DNA of 64,000 nucleotides from Paenibacillus etheri (lineage in GTDB: Bacteria; Bacillota; Bacilli; Paenibacillales; Paenibacillaceae): positions 1 to 64,000 of the forward strand of contig NZ_LCZJ02000034.1 of assembly GCF_001012825.1 (NCBI RefSeq), read 5' to 3'. Positions 45,460-53,927 of the stretch are shown piece by piece; positions within the stretch are counted from its first letter, which is position 1; each line of letters starts with the position of its first letter. Position numbers and translations under genes: made by a program. The notes beneath the pieces are model-generated. The model did no database searches. It had not been told where the DNA came from and worked only from the letters and a program-made list of their open reading frames with translations.

Positions 45460-45485
45460 TTACCCCTACTACCATATGCCGAAAC
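45460..45485 (-). promoter_or_regulatory. Candidate SigB promoter of the DUF948 gene
   Basis: On the minus strand GTTTCG (45485-45480), a 14-bp spacer and GGGTAA (45465-45460) match the SigB form GTTTAA-N12-15-GGGTAT. The gene downstream belongs to a family that is SigB-controlled in Bacillus, and sigB is 10 kb away. Confidence 0.6.
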
Positions 45486-45588
45486 AATCTGTCGAGCGTT
45501 GTCAAAACTCCCTGCTCCCCTTTGTTTCAGAATCAAAGTCCCCGTTTAAACAATGACTACAAATCAAAAAAAGGATAGGTGATATGTA

Positions 45589-45756
45589 ATGTTAAAATGG
45601 TCCGCAATTCTGCTAGTTGTAGCTGTAATCGCTGGTATCTTTGGTTTCTTCAATCTTGTAGCAGCCGCTGCAGGTCTTGCAAAGATACTATTCTTCGTCT
45701 TCTTGGTTCTGTTTGTTGTCTCCCTCTTCACGGGACGCAGAGGTAGATCGATGTAG
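45589..45756 (+). CDS. DUF1328 (UPF0391) small membrane protein
   Basis: 55 residues, [20 protein letters not shown] then [20 protein letters not shown], ending in GRRGRSM. Two transmembrane helices with the strictly patterned Gly/Ala face are characteristic of the DUF1328 family, small stress-associated membrane proteins. AAAGGATAGG lies upstream of the ATG. It is divergent from the DUF948 gene. Confidence 0.85.
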   Translation: MLKWSAILLVVAVIAGIFGFFNLVAAAAGLAKILFFVFLVLFVVSLFTGRRGRSM

Positions 45757-45880
45757 CCTCCTCCCATAAGTATCCATATATCTTATTCATCATGCAGAAA
45801 GTATAGGTCATTCCCACACAGATGTCACTTGAGAAAATAAGAAAAATTTATATCAAAATCCTAATGAGGAGGAACTAAAC

Positions 45881-46255
45881 ATGAAAAAATTCGCCAGCAT
45901 TACAATAGCCTTGGGACTTATGGCTTCCCTAGCAGCTACAGCATCAGCCGCAGAGGTAGCAGGTACTACTACAGATTCTACGATGGAAACTGGAAGCACT
46001 TACACTACTTCTTTTGAAACGATCATTACGCCATCGGATATTGTTCCAGCGACACCACAAATTGTTCTGACCGAAAAAACAGCTTTCCATTTTTCCGTCG
46101 GCAGTATAATTCCCGCAGGTTGGCTTAGCGCTCAAACGCTTGACACCACAGGTGAAGTGATTACGGATACTTGGGGCAATGAATGGAGAGAAATTTACAC
46201 TTGGCTAGGAAAAGCGTGGGTAAAGGTTCCTGTGGCTGCCAATGTAATTATGTAA
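45881..46255 (+). CDS. Hypothetical secreted protein
   Basis: 124 residues. A clear signal peptide (MKKFASITIALGLMASLAATASA, cleavage after ASA near residue 23) is followed by a Thr-rich segment (24-55) and a compact C-terminal part (FHFSVGSIIPAGWLSAQTLDTTG...WREIYTWLGKAWVKVP) that looks like a small SH3-type barrel. GAGGAGG precedes the ATG. No family is recognised. Export and the SH3-like tail suggest cell-wall association. Confidence 0.7.
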   Translation: MKKFASITIALGLMASLAATASAAEVAGTTTDSTMETGSTYTTSFETIITPSDIVPATPQIVLTEKTAFHFSVGSIIPAGWLSAQTLDTTGEVITDTWGNEWREIYTWLGKAWVKVPVAANVIM

Positions 46256-46277
46256 TTTGTACTGAAAAGATGATAAC

Positions 46278-46374
46278 AAGCATAAACGCCTTCGGCGTCC
46301 CTATAAGGACGGCAAGTGTTTATGCGAGAAATATAAGGATAATTTATAGAACGGAACATATAAATTCTTATATT
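46278..46374. repeat. Double-hairpin intergenic repeat, copy D
   Basis: The first hairpin has outer GCATAAAC/GTTTATGC (copy A has GTATAAAC/GTTTATAC, a compensatory pair change) and inner CGTCC/GGACG. In the second, TTATA/TATAA replaces GTATA/TATAC, again keeping the pair. It lies between convergent genes, directly before a terminator. Confidence 0.8.
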
Positions 46375-46378
46375 TACA

Positions 46379-46424
46379 AAAAGCTACCCCCTCAGTAGAT
46401 CATTCTACTGAGGGGGTAGCTTTT
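46379..46424. terminator. Bidirectional 21-bp hairpin terminator
   Basis: A 21-bp perfect stem (46379-46399 with 46404-46424) and a 4-nt loop, with A4 and T4 ends, serves the convergent secreted-protein and NlpC/P60 genes. Confidence 0.85.
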
Positions 46425-46492
46425 GCGCTTACGCCCGCCTTTGTTCACCCGTCACAAACATGCGATGCTGCCGCTTCTGTACACCTATATAA

Positions 46493-47575
46493 TTATCGGA
46501 TGACCGATCCCCCGTAGAGAAAACGATTCGTCCAAGAAGCGCTTAATTTATCTACTTTTACCCCGCCTGAAGCTACGGAATAAGTATGTAGAATTTGTCC
46601 ATCTCCCAAATAAATAGCAACATGCGATATTCTTGCCTTGGATTTATCGATCCCTTCATAAGCAGAAGCGGAGTTTCCTTTATAATCCATAAAGAACATT
46701 AAATCGCCGCGTTTCAAACCGGAAGTAGACGTAACCACCGTACTATTCGATTTCACCCAATCTCCCTGTTGACGGGAATCAGCAGGCAGTTTCAGATTCA
46801 CAGCATCGATAAAGATTTGCCGGATAAAATCAGAACAATCAAAGGTACTTGTATCATATCTGCTGGATCCAAACTCATAAGGTGTCCCAAGATAGCCCAT
46901 ACCTGCTGAGATTATACTTTCGATTTGGGCGGAAGCCCCCGGTGTTGAAATAGGTGGTGCTGGAGGTGCTGGTGGTACTGGTGCTGGCGGCATTACCGTC
47001 CCAGTCCCCCCGTTATTAGCGAACGAAGTATATTGATCACTTGAGCTTATATATCCAATGCTACCATCAGAGGTTTGAATTTGATACCAGTAGCTGTTCG
47101 GCTGTGCCAGAAGTTGTACTTGTTCCCCCTTCTTCAAAAGTCTCAGTACTTTTCCGCTTGTTGAAGGAGTAGTTCGAAGATTCACCCCGTACTTAATGGT
47201 TCCCGTTTGTGCTGATGGTGCTGTTGGTGTACCCACTGAAGATGAATTTACGCTGATATACTTATTATCCGTGCTTGTATAACCTACAGATCCATCTGCT
47301 GTTTTCACCTGATACCAATAGTTATTCGGTTGCGCCACAATCTGCACTTGATCTCCCTTTTGCAAATACTTCACTACTTCTCCACTTGTAGAAGGTGTGC
47401 TGCGAAGACGAACACTTGCCTCGATGACCGCTGTTTGACCGGTTGCTGCCGCCATAACTGAATTTGATGGACTTGAGGCTGCTGCTGCATTTCCAGGAGC
47501 AGATACTCCTAAACCTGCAACAATTGCAGCTGAAACCAACAAGGATGCTGTTAATTGCTTATGTGATTTAATCAT
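46493..47575 (-). CDS. Secreted NlpC/P60 endopeptidase with two SH3b domains
   Basis: 360 residues. Signal peptide 1-32 (ending NAAA), SH3b repeats at about 50-105 and 120-180 (VRLRSTPSTSGEVVKYLQKGDQVQ and VNLRTTPSTSGKVLRLLKKGEQVQ), a Pro-rich linker (VMPPAPVPPAPPAPP), then an NlpC/P60 domain with the Cys of TFDCSDFIRQIF, His of ISHVAIYLGDGQILH and a third polar residue in the HTYS region. It cleaves stem peptides of peptidoglycan outside the cell. The start at 47575 follows GGGGG. Confidence 0.9.
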   Translation of the reverse strand: MIKSHKQLTASLLVSAAIVAGLGVSAPGNAAAASSPSNSVMAAATGQTAVIEASVRLRSTPSTSGEVVKYLQKGDQVQIVAQPNNYWYQVKTADGSVGYTSTDNKYISVNSSSVGTPTAPSAQTGTIKYGVNLRTTPSTSGKVLRLLKKGEQVQLLAQPNSYWYQIQTSDGSIGYISSSDQYTSFANNGGTGTVMPPAPVPPAPPAPPISTPGASAQIESIISAGMGYLGTPYEFGSSRYDTSTFDCSDFIRQIFIDAVNLKLPADSRQQGDWVKSNSTVVTSTSGLKRGDLMFFMDYKGNSASAYEGIDKSKARISHVAIYLGDGQILHTYSVASGGVKVDKLSASWTNRFLYGGSVIR

Positions 47576-47776
47576 ATGTTCCCCCAATACCATGATGAGA
47601 TTTCAACAAAGGTGTGTACTACATTCCTTTATGCCCTCATTATAGGCTTGCCCGGGATTTGGAACATGCTCCAAATTGCACATATAATCATGCCACTTTA
47701 TGGTAAAACACAGGACTATAGTCTTGAATCCTCCTTGAATATGTTTGTTTTTTCCTTAAAATAGATTTTTTTAAAT

Positions 47777-48646
47777 TTAATCTTTAGGTTCCACATGCAC
47801 CTGCACATTCATAATGTTGTGTAGCTTGCTCATTCTCTCTTCAATGGAATCACTGATTTTATGGCCTTCCACCACTGTAATATTCGCATCTACCTCCACT
47901 ACGACATCCACGTGCACATGATTCCCATGAACCCGTGCCTTCACATCTTTAATCCCTTCTACTCCCGGCGTTCGGGCGATCGTACTACGTAGATCCATCA
48001 ACCTGTCTTGATCAAAGCCATCCGTTAGCCGGTAGGTCGAGTCACGAAAAATATCCCATGCCGTCTTAGAGATAATTAGTCCGACAACTACCGCCGCCGC
48101 AGAATCAATCCATGGCAATCCAAACTGAGCACCCACAATCCCAACAGCAGCACCTATACTAACCATAGCATCCGAAAAATTATCTTTCGCCGCTGCCATT
48201 AGAGCACTGCTATTTATCTGCTTAGCCAGCCTTTTGTTGTATATGTATACTCCCATCATTGCTACTGCACACACTAGAGCCACACCGGCTGACATCAGCT
48301 GCGGCATTTCCTTTGCACGATCGAAGAAGGACCGTACCGCCTCCACAATCACCTGAATACCTACTACCGCCATAATAAAGGAGGCTAATAATGCAGCTAC
48401 TGTCTCTGCCCGAAAATGTCCATAAGCATGGTCAGAGTCAGGTGGCTTCTGCGAAATCCGCAGACCAATCAACACGGCTACGGATGCTACGATGTCAGTT
48501 AGATTATTGACCCCGTCCGCGACCAACGCACTAGAGGCGAATAGATAACCACTGACCAGTTTGAATGTCGATAAAATGAGGTAAGCCGCTATGCTAACCC
48601 AAGCTCCACGCTCGCCTTTACGTATATCTTCGTAAATATCAACCAT
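47777..48646 (-). CDS. Cation diffusion facilitator family transporter
   Basis: 289 residues, six transmembrane helices. Metal-site residues of the CDF family are visible: DGVNNLTD (helix 2; the usual HxxxD is replaced by DGVNNLTD) and AAKDNFSDAMVS (helix 5). The cytosolic C-terminal domain contains RVHGNHVHVDVVVEVD and the VEGHKISDSIEERM His. It exports divalent cations (Zn, Mn or Fe) against protons; the exact metal is not determinable. The start at 48646 follows GAGGAGATCG; a longer frame extends past the promoter. Confidence 0.87.
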   Translation of the reverse strand: MVDIYEDIRKGERGAWVSIAAYLILSTFKLVSGYLFASSALVADGVNNLTDIVASVAVLIGLRISQKPPDSDHAYGHFRAETVAALLASFIMAVVGIQVIVEAVRSFFDRAKEMPQLMSAGVALVCAVAMMGVYIYNKRLAKQINSSALMAAAKDNFSDAMVSIGAAVGIVGAQFGLPWIDSAAAVVVGLIISKTAWDIFRDSTYRLTDGFDQDRLMDLRSTIARTPGVEGIKDVKARVHGNHVHVDVVVEVDANITVVEGHKISDSIEERMSKLHNIMNVQVHVEPKD

Positions 48647-48769
48647 TTTGGCGATCTCCTCGTTTTCTGTTTTGTAAGAAAGAATTCTTTCAATTATTCT
48701 TGCCCTTGTAGCAGCATTTAAAAACAATTAGAATAAAGTGAAGGACTTGCTTCGAAGGAGGTTATCATA

Positions 48770-48955
48770 ATGAGCGAAAGCAATGAAAAAGGAAAAATCA
48801 ATTTAGCCGAAGCTATCCGGCAAAAGCTGGAGCAAAAGAAACAACAATCTTCCTCCAAACCTGGATCAACTTTTCAGGCCGGCTCCGCCAAACCGCTAAA
48901 AAGTCAGAATAACAAAAAGCCTAACAACCAACGTCGTCGTACCGGCGGATCCTAG
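48770..48955 (+). CDS. Small conserved hypothetical protein
   Basis: 61 residues, strongly basic and low in complexity: MSESNEKGKINLAEAIRQKLEQKKQQ followed by a Ser/Lys/Asn/Gln-rich tail ending RRRTGGS. A very good ribosome binding site (GAAGGAGG) and a strong terminator just after it show a real gene. One amphipathic helix (about 10-26) and a disordered tail suggest a nucleic-acid- or ribosome-binding role. No family assigned. Confidence 0.7.
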   Translation: MSESNEKGKINLAEAIRQKLEQKKQQSSSKPGSTFQAGSAKPLKSQNNKKPNNQRRRTGGS

Positions 48956-48972
48956 TACTATCTTATAAACAT

Positions 48973-49010
48973 AAAAGGCTGCGTATCCCTCAGGGACAAC
49001 GCAGCCTTTT
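48973..49010 (+). terminator. Terminator of the 61-residue gene
   Basis: AAAAGGCTGCGT (48973-48984) pairs perfectly with ACGCAGCCTTTT (48999-49010). It directly follows the stop codon. Confidence 0.85.
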
Positions 49011-49220
49011 ATGCGTTCGCCTGCCTTAAAGGATGGGCTAGAACTCATCAAATTCATTACTGATTCTCTTTATTATAGAATTAGCCAACTGAAAACATGC
49101 GCTTTTTGGGAAACCTCAAGTGCTAAGACTTCCTGTCTTGCAAGCCACGCGTATACTCCCCGTAGAATTCTCCACAGCCCTCACCTACCGTTACGTTTGA
49201 AAATCGAAATTATAAAGACA
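49011..49220. other. Intergenic stretch with no recognised feature
   Basis: Between the terminator at 49010 and the ABC-F terminator, neither strand shows a reading frame with a ribosome binding site. No repeat or RNA motif was recognised. Confidence 0.6.
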
Positions 49221-49253
49221 GCTACCCTAATCCTATTAGGATTAGAGTAGCTG
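49221..49253 (-). terminator. Probable terminator of the ABC-F gene
   Basis: AGCTAC (49221-49226) and GTAGCT (49248-49253), with inner CTAATCC/GGATTAG, form a hairpin 36 bp past the ABC-F stop. The T-rich tail TCTTTATAATTT is interrupted. Confidence 0.55.
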
Positions 49254-49289
49254 CTTATCGGGTTCCTTCCACATAGCGGAAAGTAAATA

Positions 49290-50915
49290 TTACACTTCTG
49301 CAGGATACATGCGTTGGCGCATTTCCTTAATTTCAGGATTCTCCAAATACTCATCGTAAGTCATCGTGCGATCAATTACACCTGTAGGTGTGATTTCAAT
49401 GATACGGTTAGCGATCGTTTGGATGAACTGATGGTCATGGGAAGTAAACAGAATGGTACCGTCGAAATCGATCAGTCCGTTATTCAGTGCCGTAATGGAT
49501 TCCAGATCCAAGTGATTGGTAGGTTCATCGAATACAAGTACGTTCGCACCGTTCAGCATCATCTTCGCCAACATACAGCGAACCTTCTCGCCCCCGGACA
49601 GTACACTTGCTTTCTTCAGTGCTTCTTCTCCGGCGAATAGCATCCGTCCAAGGAATCCACGCAGGAACGTCTCATCCTGATCTTTAGAATACTGACGCAG
49701 CCATTCTACGAGATTCATGTCCACGCCATCGAAATAGCTGGAATTGTCTTTCGGAAAATAAGCTTGAGTTGTAGTGACTCCCCATGCATATTCACCCGCA
49801 TCCGCTTCTTGCTCACCCATGACCACATCAAACAGAAGTGATTTAGGCTGGGAATACGGACCCACGAAAGCAATCTTATCTCCTTTGTTAACTACAAAAC
49901 TGATTTCATCAAGAACCTTCTCACCTTCAACCGATTTGGTCAATCCGCTGATCGTCAGAAGCTGCTTACCTGCTTCACGTTCAGGTTTGAAGTTGAGGAA
50001 CGGATATTTACGGTTAGATGGACGAATGTCATCCAACGTAATTTTCTCAAGTTGTTTCTTACGAGAAGTCGCCTGTTTAGACTTGGAAGCATTGGCCGAG
50101 AAACGCTGAATAAAGGCTTGCAGTTCCTTGATCTTGTCTTCTTTCTTCTTGTTCGAATCACGCTGCAAAGCTTGAGCAAGCTGACTGGACTCGTACCAGA
50201 AGTCGTAGTTACCAACGTACATCTGGATTTTGCCAAAATCAATATCCGCAATATGCGTACATACTTTGTTCAAGAAGTGACGGTCATGAGATACTACGAT
50301 AACAGTACCTTCATAATCCATGAGGAAGTTCTCTAACCAGCCAATCGATTCTAGATCCAAGTGGTTGGTAGGCTCATCGAGCAGGAGGTTATTTGGACGG
50401 CCAAACAAGGCTTGTGCCAAGAGTACCCGTACCTTCTCATTGCCGCTCAGTTCGGCCATTTTCTTGTCATGCAGTTCACGCATAATTCCAAGACCGATCA
50501 GCATGGCAGCCGCATCCGGCTCTGCATCCCAGCCATTAAGTTCTGCAAATTCGCCTTCAAGCTCACCGGCACGTAGACCATCTGCTTCCGTGAAATCAGA
50601 CTTCGCATAAAGCGCGTCTTTTTCTTTCATGATTTCATAAAGACGAGTGTGACCCATAATTACTGTTTCAAGTACTGGGAATTCATCATACTCGAAATGA
50701 TTCTGCTTCAGAACTGCAAGGCGTTCACCTGGTGTTATATGAACATCACCCGTGTTCGCTTCAATCTCCCCGGAGAGAATTTTCAGAAAGGTTGATTTAC
50801 CAGCACCATTGGCACCAATCAAACCATAGCAGTTACCAGGGGTGAATTTTATGTTTACATCTTCGAAGAGAGCTCGTTTTCCGTAGCGGAGTGTTACGCC
50901 GCTTGTGCTAATCAT
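49290..50915 (-). CDS. ykpA: ABC-F family ATPase (YkpA/YbiT type)
   Basis: 541 residues, two ABC domains joined by the ABC-F linker (about 245-300). Domain 1: Walker A GANGAGKST, signature SGNEKVRVLLAQAL, Walker B NLLLDEPTNHLD. Domain 2: signature VLSGGEKVRCMLAKMM, Walker B VLVFDEPTNHLD. The second Walker A is degenerate (VGPYSQPKSLLFD instead of GxxxxGKS), as in related family members. ABC-F proteins act on the ribosome E site; this subgroup is not a known resistance factor. AAAGGATGG lies 9 nt before the ATG. Confidence 0.9.
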   Translation of the reverse strand: MISTSGVTLRYGKRALFEDVNIKFTPGNCYGLIGANGAGKSTFLKILSGEIEANTGDVHITPGERLAVLKQNHFEYDEFPVLETVIMGHTRLYEIMKEKDALYAKSDFTEADGLRAGELEGEFAELNGWDAEPDAAAMLIGLGIMRELHDKKMAELSGNEKVRVLLAQALFGRPNNLLLDEPTNHLDLESIGWLENFLMDYEGTVIVVSHDRHFLNKVCTHIADIDFGKIQMYVGNYDFWYESSQLAQALQRDSNKKKEDKIKELQAFIQRFSANASKSKQATSRKKQLEKITLDDIRPSNRKYPFLNFKPEREAGKQLLTISGLTKSVEGEKVLDEISFVVNKGDKIAFVGPYSQPKSLLFDVVMGEQEADAGEYAWGVTTTQAYFPKDNSSYFDGVDMNLVEWLRQYSKDQDETFLRGFLGRMLFAGEEALKKASVLSGGEKVRCMLAKMMLNGANVLVFDEPTNHLDLESITALNNGLIDFDGTILFTSHDHQFIQTIANRIIEITPTGVIDRTMTYDEYLENPEIKEMRQRMYPAEV

Positions 50916-51071
50916 TACGCATTACCATCCTTTTCACTTTAGGGTTTCGGCTCATTATAGCATAAAATCAGTGCAAAAATCCCGTGAAATAGGCATTTAA
51001 GCTGATCTCTCTCCTACGAAACTTATTCCAACTGTTTTACAGCGACAACTTTTAAGGAGGAATTTTTTCAA

Positions 51072-52037
51072 TTATTCCTCAGATGTGCGATTCTCCGGTT
51101 GTACGACCAGTGTTTCTCCATAACCGAGTGTACGAATTCGGTCCTCAGAAATCTCATGCTTAATTCTGGCGATCTCCATGCGATCCAATGCTTCCCGGGC
51201 GGTATCATCAGCAAGTCTGAAGGTACCATAATGCATCGGAATCATGCTCTCCGCTCCTACATCAAGAAAAGCCTGTATAGCCTCCTCAGGATTTACATGC
51301 TGAGAGGTCATGAACCACTCCGGTTCATAAGCTCCAATCGGCATAAGCGCGATATCAATCTTATAACGGCTTCCGATTTCCTTAAAGCCTGGAAAATAAC
51401 CGCTATCCCCAGCGAAATAAAGGTTAGGTGAAGTCTTCTGATTTCCGGAGTCAGCGGGCTCCAAAATGTACCCACCCCAATGAGAAGTATTCGTATCCCA
51501 AGGCGTTCTCCGCGTCCAGTGCTGAGTAGGCACAAAACTAAGCTTGATCTTACCTAGCTTAATCTCCTGCCACCATTCCATTTCCACACAGTTGTGGAAC
51601 CCTTTGCGGAGCATTTTCCGCTTCAGACCTACAGGAACTACAAGCGTTGTCCCTGCCCGATATAATTTGCGGATAGAGGCGATATGCAAGTGGTCATAAT
51701 GAGAATGCGAGATCAGAATCAGGTCAATCGGCGGCACTTCGCTAAGCGGAATCCCAGGTTGTCCCAGTCTTTTCTCAAAACCTAGCCTTCTCGCCCAGAT
51801 GGGATCTGTAATGATATTCATCCCTTCATATTGAAGGAAAAATGTCGAATGCCCAATCCACGTAATGGTAGACTCCTGCTTATTCTCCAACAGATAAGAC
51901 AATCTTGGCGGCGTATTCGGCACAACATATGAATAGTCCTTCTTCTTCCGACGACGCTCTTCACGCCACTGGCGAAATTCTTTTATTGTTTTATCGGTAC
52001 TTACATTGTCGACGTTATGGTAACGAACTTTAGGCAT
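51072..52037 (-). CDS. MBL-fold metallohydrolase (NAPE-PLD/UlaG-like)
   Basis: 321 residues. Metal motifs: ITWIGHSTFFLQYEG, ILISHSHYDHL (HxHxDH), FVPTQHWTRR, FAGDSGYFPGF and MPMHYGTFRLA. The overall pattern is the beta-lactamase_2 subgroup, which includes N-acyl-phosphatidylethanolamine phospholipase D and UlaG-like lactonases. There is no signal peptide. The start at 52037 follows AGAGGTG; longer frames have no site. The substrate is probably a phosphodiester or lactone; not determinable. Confidence 0.87.
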   Translation of the reverse strand: MPKVRYHNVDNVSTDKTIKEFRQWREERRRKKKDYSYVVPNTPPRLSYLLENKQESTITWIGHSTFFLQYEGMNIITDPIWARRLGFEKRLGQPGIPLSEVPPIDLILISHSHYDHLHIASIRKLYRAGTTLVVPVGLKRKMLRKGFHNCVEMEWWQEIKLGKIKLSFVPTQHWTRRTPWDTNTSHWGGYILEPADSGNQKTSPNLYFAGDSGYFPGFKEIGSRYKIDIALMPIGAYEPEWFMTSQHVNPEEAIQAFLDVGAESMIPMHYGTFRLADDTAREALDRMEIARIKHEISEDRIRTLGYGETLVVQPENRTSEE

Positions 52038-52281
52038 AAAACACCTCTTCTGCAGAAGTTTGCCAAGCAATCCTGACTTTAGCGGATATACTATAACTAT
52101 ATTGAACAGCAGCGCATTTTGCAAAATATACAAATCACATGATAAATGTTCGCCATTTTATTCCAACACTATGCAGTCACTGGCGAAATAATAGAAGAGT
52201 TTCTTTTGTGTTTCACGCCAGAAATGAGGTAAAATGCGTGTAAAGACCACGGTGCATGTACCGTTCAAGGGGGAGCTACGT

Positions 52282-53418
52282 ATGAAGATTACATTTATTG
52301 AACCGACTCCAAGTCCAAATACGATGAAGCTTCATTTGGACGAAAGTTTAGAACCCGGAATTCGCAGAACCTATACTCCGGAAAGTGAGCGGTCCGCACC
52401 TGCTTGGGCACGTGAAATGTTAACGATACCGGGCGTTACTAGCATTTATCATGCTGCTGACTTCGCAGCACTTGAACGCAAAGGAAACGCCGATTGGGCA
52501 GCCATTCTAAGAGAAGTTCAAAGCCGCTTCGGGAGCAGCGAAGGATTAACTGGCGATTGGAGCCTAGACGACGAGAATGCCGGGGCTCACTTTGGGGAAG
52601 CGCAAGTCTTCGTCCAAATGTTCCGCGGGATTCCGATGCAAATCCGCGTAAAAACGGGCGCGAATGAGGAGCGCATATCCTTAGCTAACCGCTTTACTAA
52701 AGCGGTTATGGATGTGGCTAGCGCCGTAATGATCAAAGAGCGCAAGCTCACCGATTACGGCGTGCGTTATGGCGAGCCCGCGGACATTGCGCGCGAGGTC
52801 GAGCAAGAGATCGAAGCGGCGTATCCGCAGGAACGCCTCGACTCTCTCGTGCAGCAAGCCATTGCGCACGGAGCCGAAGGTGAGTTCGTCGAGCAGAGAC
52901 GAACTCGCACTCAGGATGAGCTGCTGCGAGACCTGAAGCATGAGGATTGGCGCGTGCGCTACGCCGCGCTAGAGGATCTTACGCCGACGGCGGAGCTCCT
53001 GCCGGAGCTTAAGGCAGCGCTACACGATCCCAAGCTGCATATTCGCAGGCTTGCGGTCGTGTATCTGGGCGACCTTCGCACGCCCGAGGCGATGGAGCTG
53101 CTCTATGAGGCGATGGCAGACAGTGCGCCAGCCGTAAGACGTACGGCAGGCGATACACTGTCCGACATCGGCGATCCTGCCGCCACGCCAGTGATGACGG
53201 CGGCACTAACGGATAAGAGCAAGCTTGTCCGCTGGCGCGCGGCTCGTTTCCTTTATGAAGTTGGCACATCCGAAGCTCAAGATGCGCTTACCCTTGCTGC
53301 GGATGATCCAGAGTTCGAGGTTGGCCTTCAGGCCAAGATGGCTTTGGAGCGTATCGCCTCAGGTGAAGCTGCAGCGGGCACCGTCTGGCAGCAGATGTCA
53401 GAACGCCGTCGTAATTAA
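52282..53418 (+). CDS. CvfC/YpgR-like protein: Nfu_N domain plus HEAT repeats
   Basis: 378 residues, the size of Bacillus YpgR. An Nfu/NifU N-terminal-like domain (about 1-95; FIEPTPSPNTMKLHLDESLEPGIRRTY) precedes a linker domain and a C-terminal HEAT-repeat solenoid (about 225-370; DWRVRYAALEDL, LHIRRLAVVYLGDL, PAVRRTAGDTLSDI, LVRWRAARFLYEVG). Relatives are called conserved virulence factor C in staphylococci; the biochemical role is unknown. The start at 52282 follows AGGGGGAG. The second half (about 52780-53280) is distinctly GC-rich. Confidence 0.85.
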   Translation: MKITFIEPTPSPNTMKLHLDESLEPGIRRTYTPESERSAPAWAREMLTIPGVTSIYHAADFAALERKGNADWAAILREVQSRFGSSEGLTGDWSLDDENAGAHFGEAQVFVQMFRGIPMQIRVKTGANEERISLANRFTKAVMDVASAVMIKERKLTDYGVRYGEPADIAREVEQEIEAAYPQERLDSLVQQAIAHGAEGEFVEQRRTRTQDELLRDLKHEDWRVRYAALEDLTPTAELLPELKAALHDPKLHIRRLAVVYLGDLRTPEAMELLYEAMADSAPAVRRTAGDTLSDIGDPAATPVMTAALTDKSKLVRWRAARFLYEVGTSEAQDALTLAADDPEFEVGLQAKMALERIASGEAAAGTVWQQMSERRRN

Positions 53419-53501
53419 CACGGAAGTACCTGATTTTGTCATTGCTTTGATATGTAAACTTGCTTTATACTAATTCCTGTTGTTTATAAATGAATGAAGT
53501 A

Positions 53502-53787
53502 AAGATAGCCTCGTCATACTAAGATGAGGTAGAGGTCGCGGATATAAAGAGTACGCGTGTGGAGACGTTAGAGCCGTCTATGAATCACGCCGAAAGGAAT
53601 ATCTGCCGAAGCTTGCGCTGTAGCTCTTACAGCGGTGCAGGCTGGGGCCGTTGCCGAAAGGCACGGAACTGTCACATTGTACAGCCTGCGTAAGTAGAGG
53701 CTACAGTGTGTTGCGCTATCTTCACAGGGAGTATGATGCGGAGCTGTATAGATGGAAGCCGCAGATATAGTCTGCGGCTTCTTTGCG
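53502..53787 (+). ncRNA. Lysine riboswitch (L box) controlling lysP
   Basis: P1 is AAGATAGC (53502-53509) with GCTATCTT (53715-53722). Inside are the conserved aptamer blocks GAGGTAGAGGTCGCG, AAAGAGTA, GCCGAAAGGAATATCTGCCG, GGCTGGG and CACGGAACTGTCAC, in the usual order. A terminator hairpin, GAAGCCGCAG/CTGCGGCTTC (53755-53781), with a T-rich tail follows. A promoter-like TTGCTT-N17-TTTATA lies at 53460-53488. Lysine binding would favour termination and lower transcription of the transporter. Confidence 0.93.
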
Positions 53788-53927
53788 TTTACAGATTTTG
53801 TATGTTTCGTACAGTCATCCATAACCTACTGGAAATCACGAAGTATACCTCCCGCATTGCGGGAGTCAGCAGCTCAGAACTCCCCGTTCATGAACAGTAA
53901 GATTAGATCATAAGGAGTGTCATATTC

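Noticed and set aside
49011-49250. 79-codon frame between the 61-residue gene and the ABC-F gene
   Set aside because: No ribosome binding site, starts directly against a terminator stem, no domain pattern, and ends in the ABC-F terminator.
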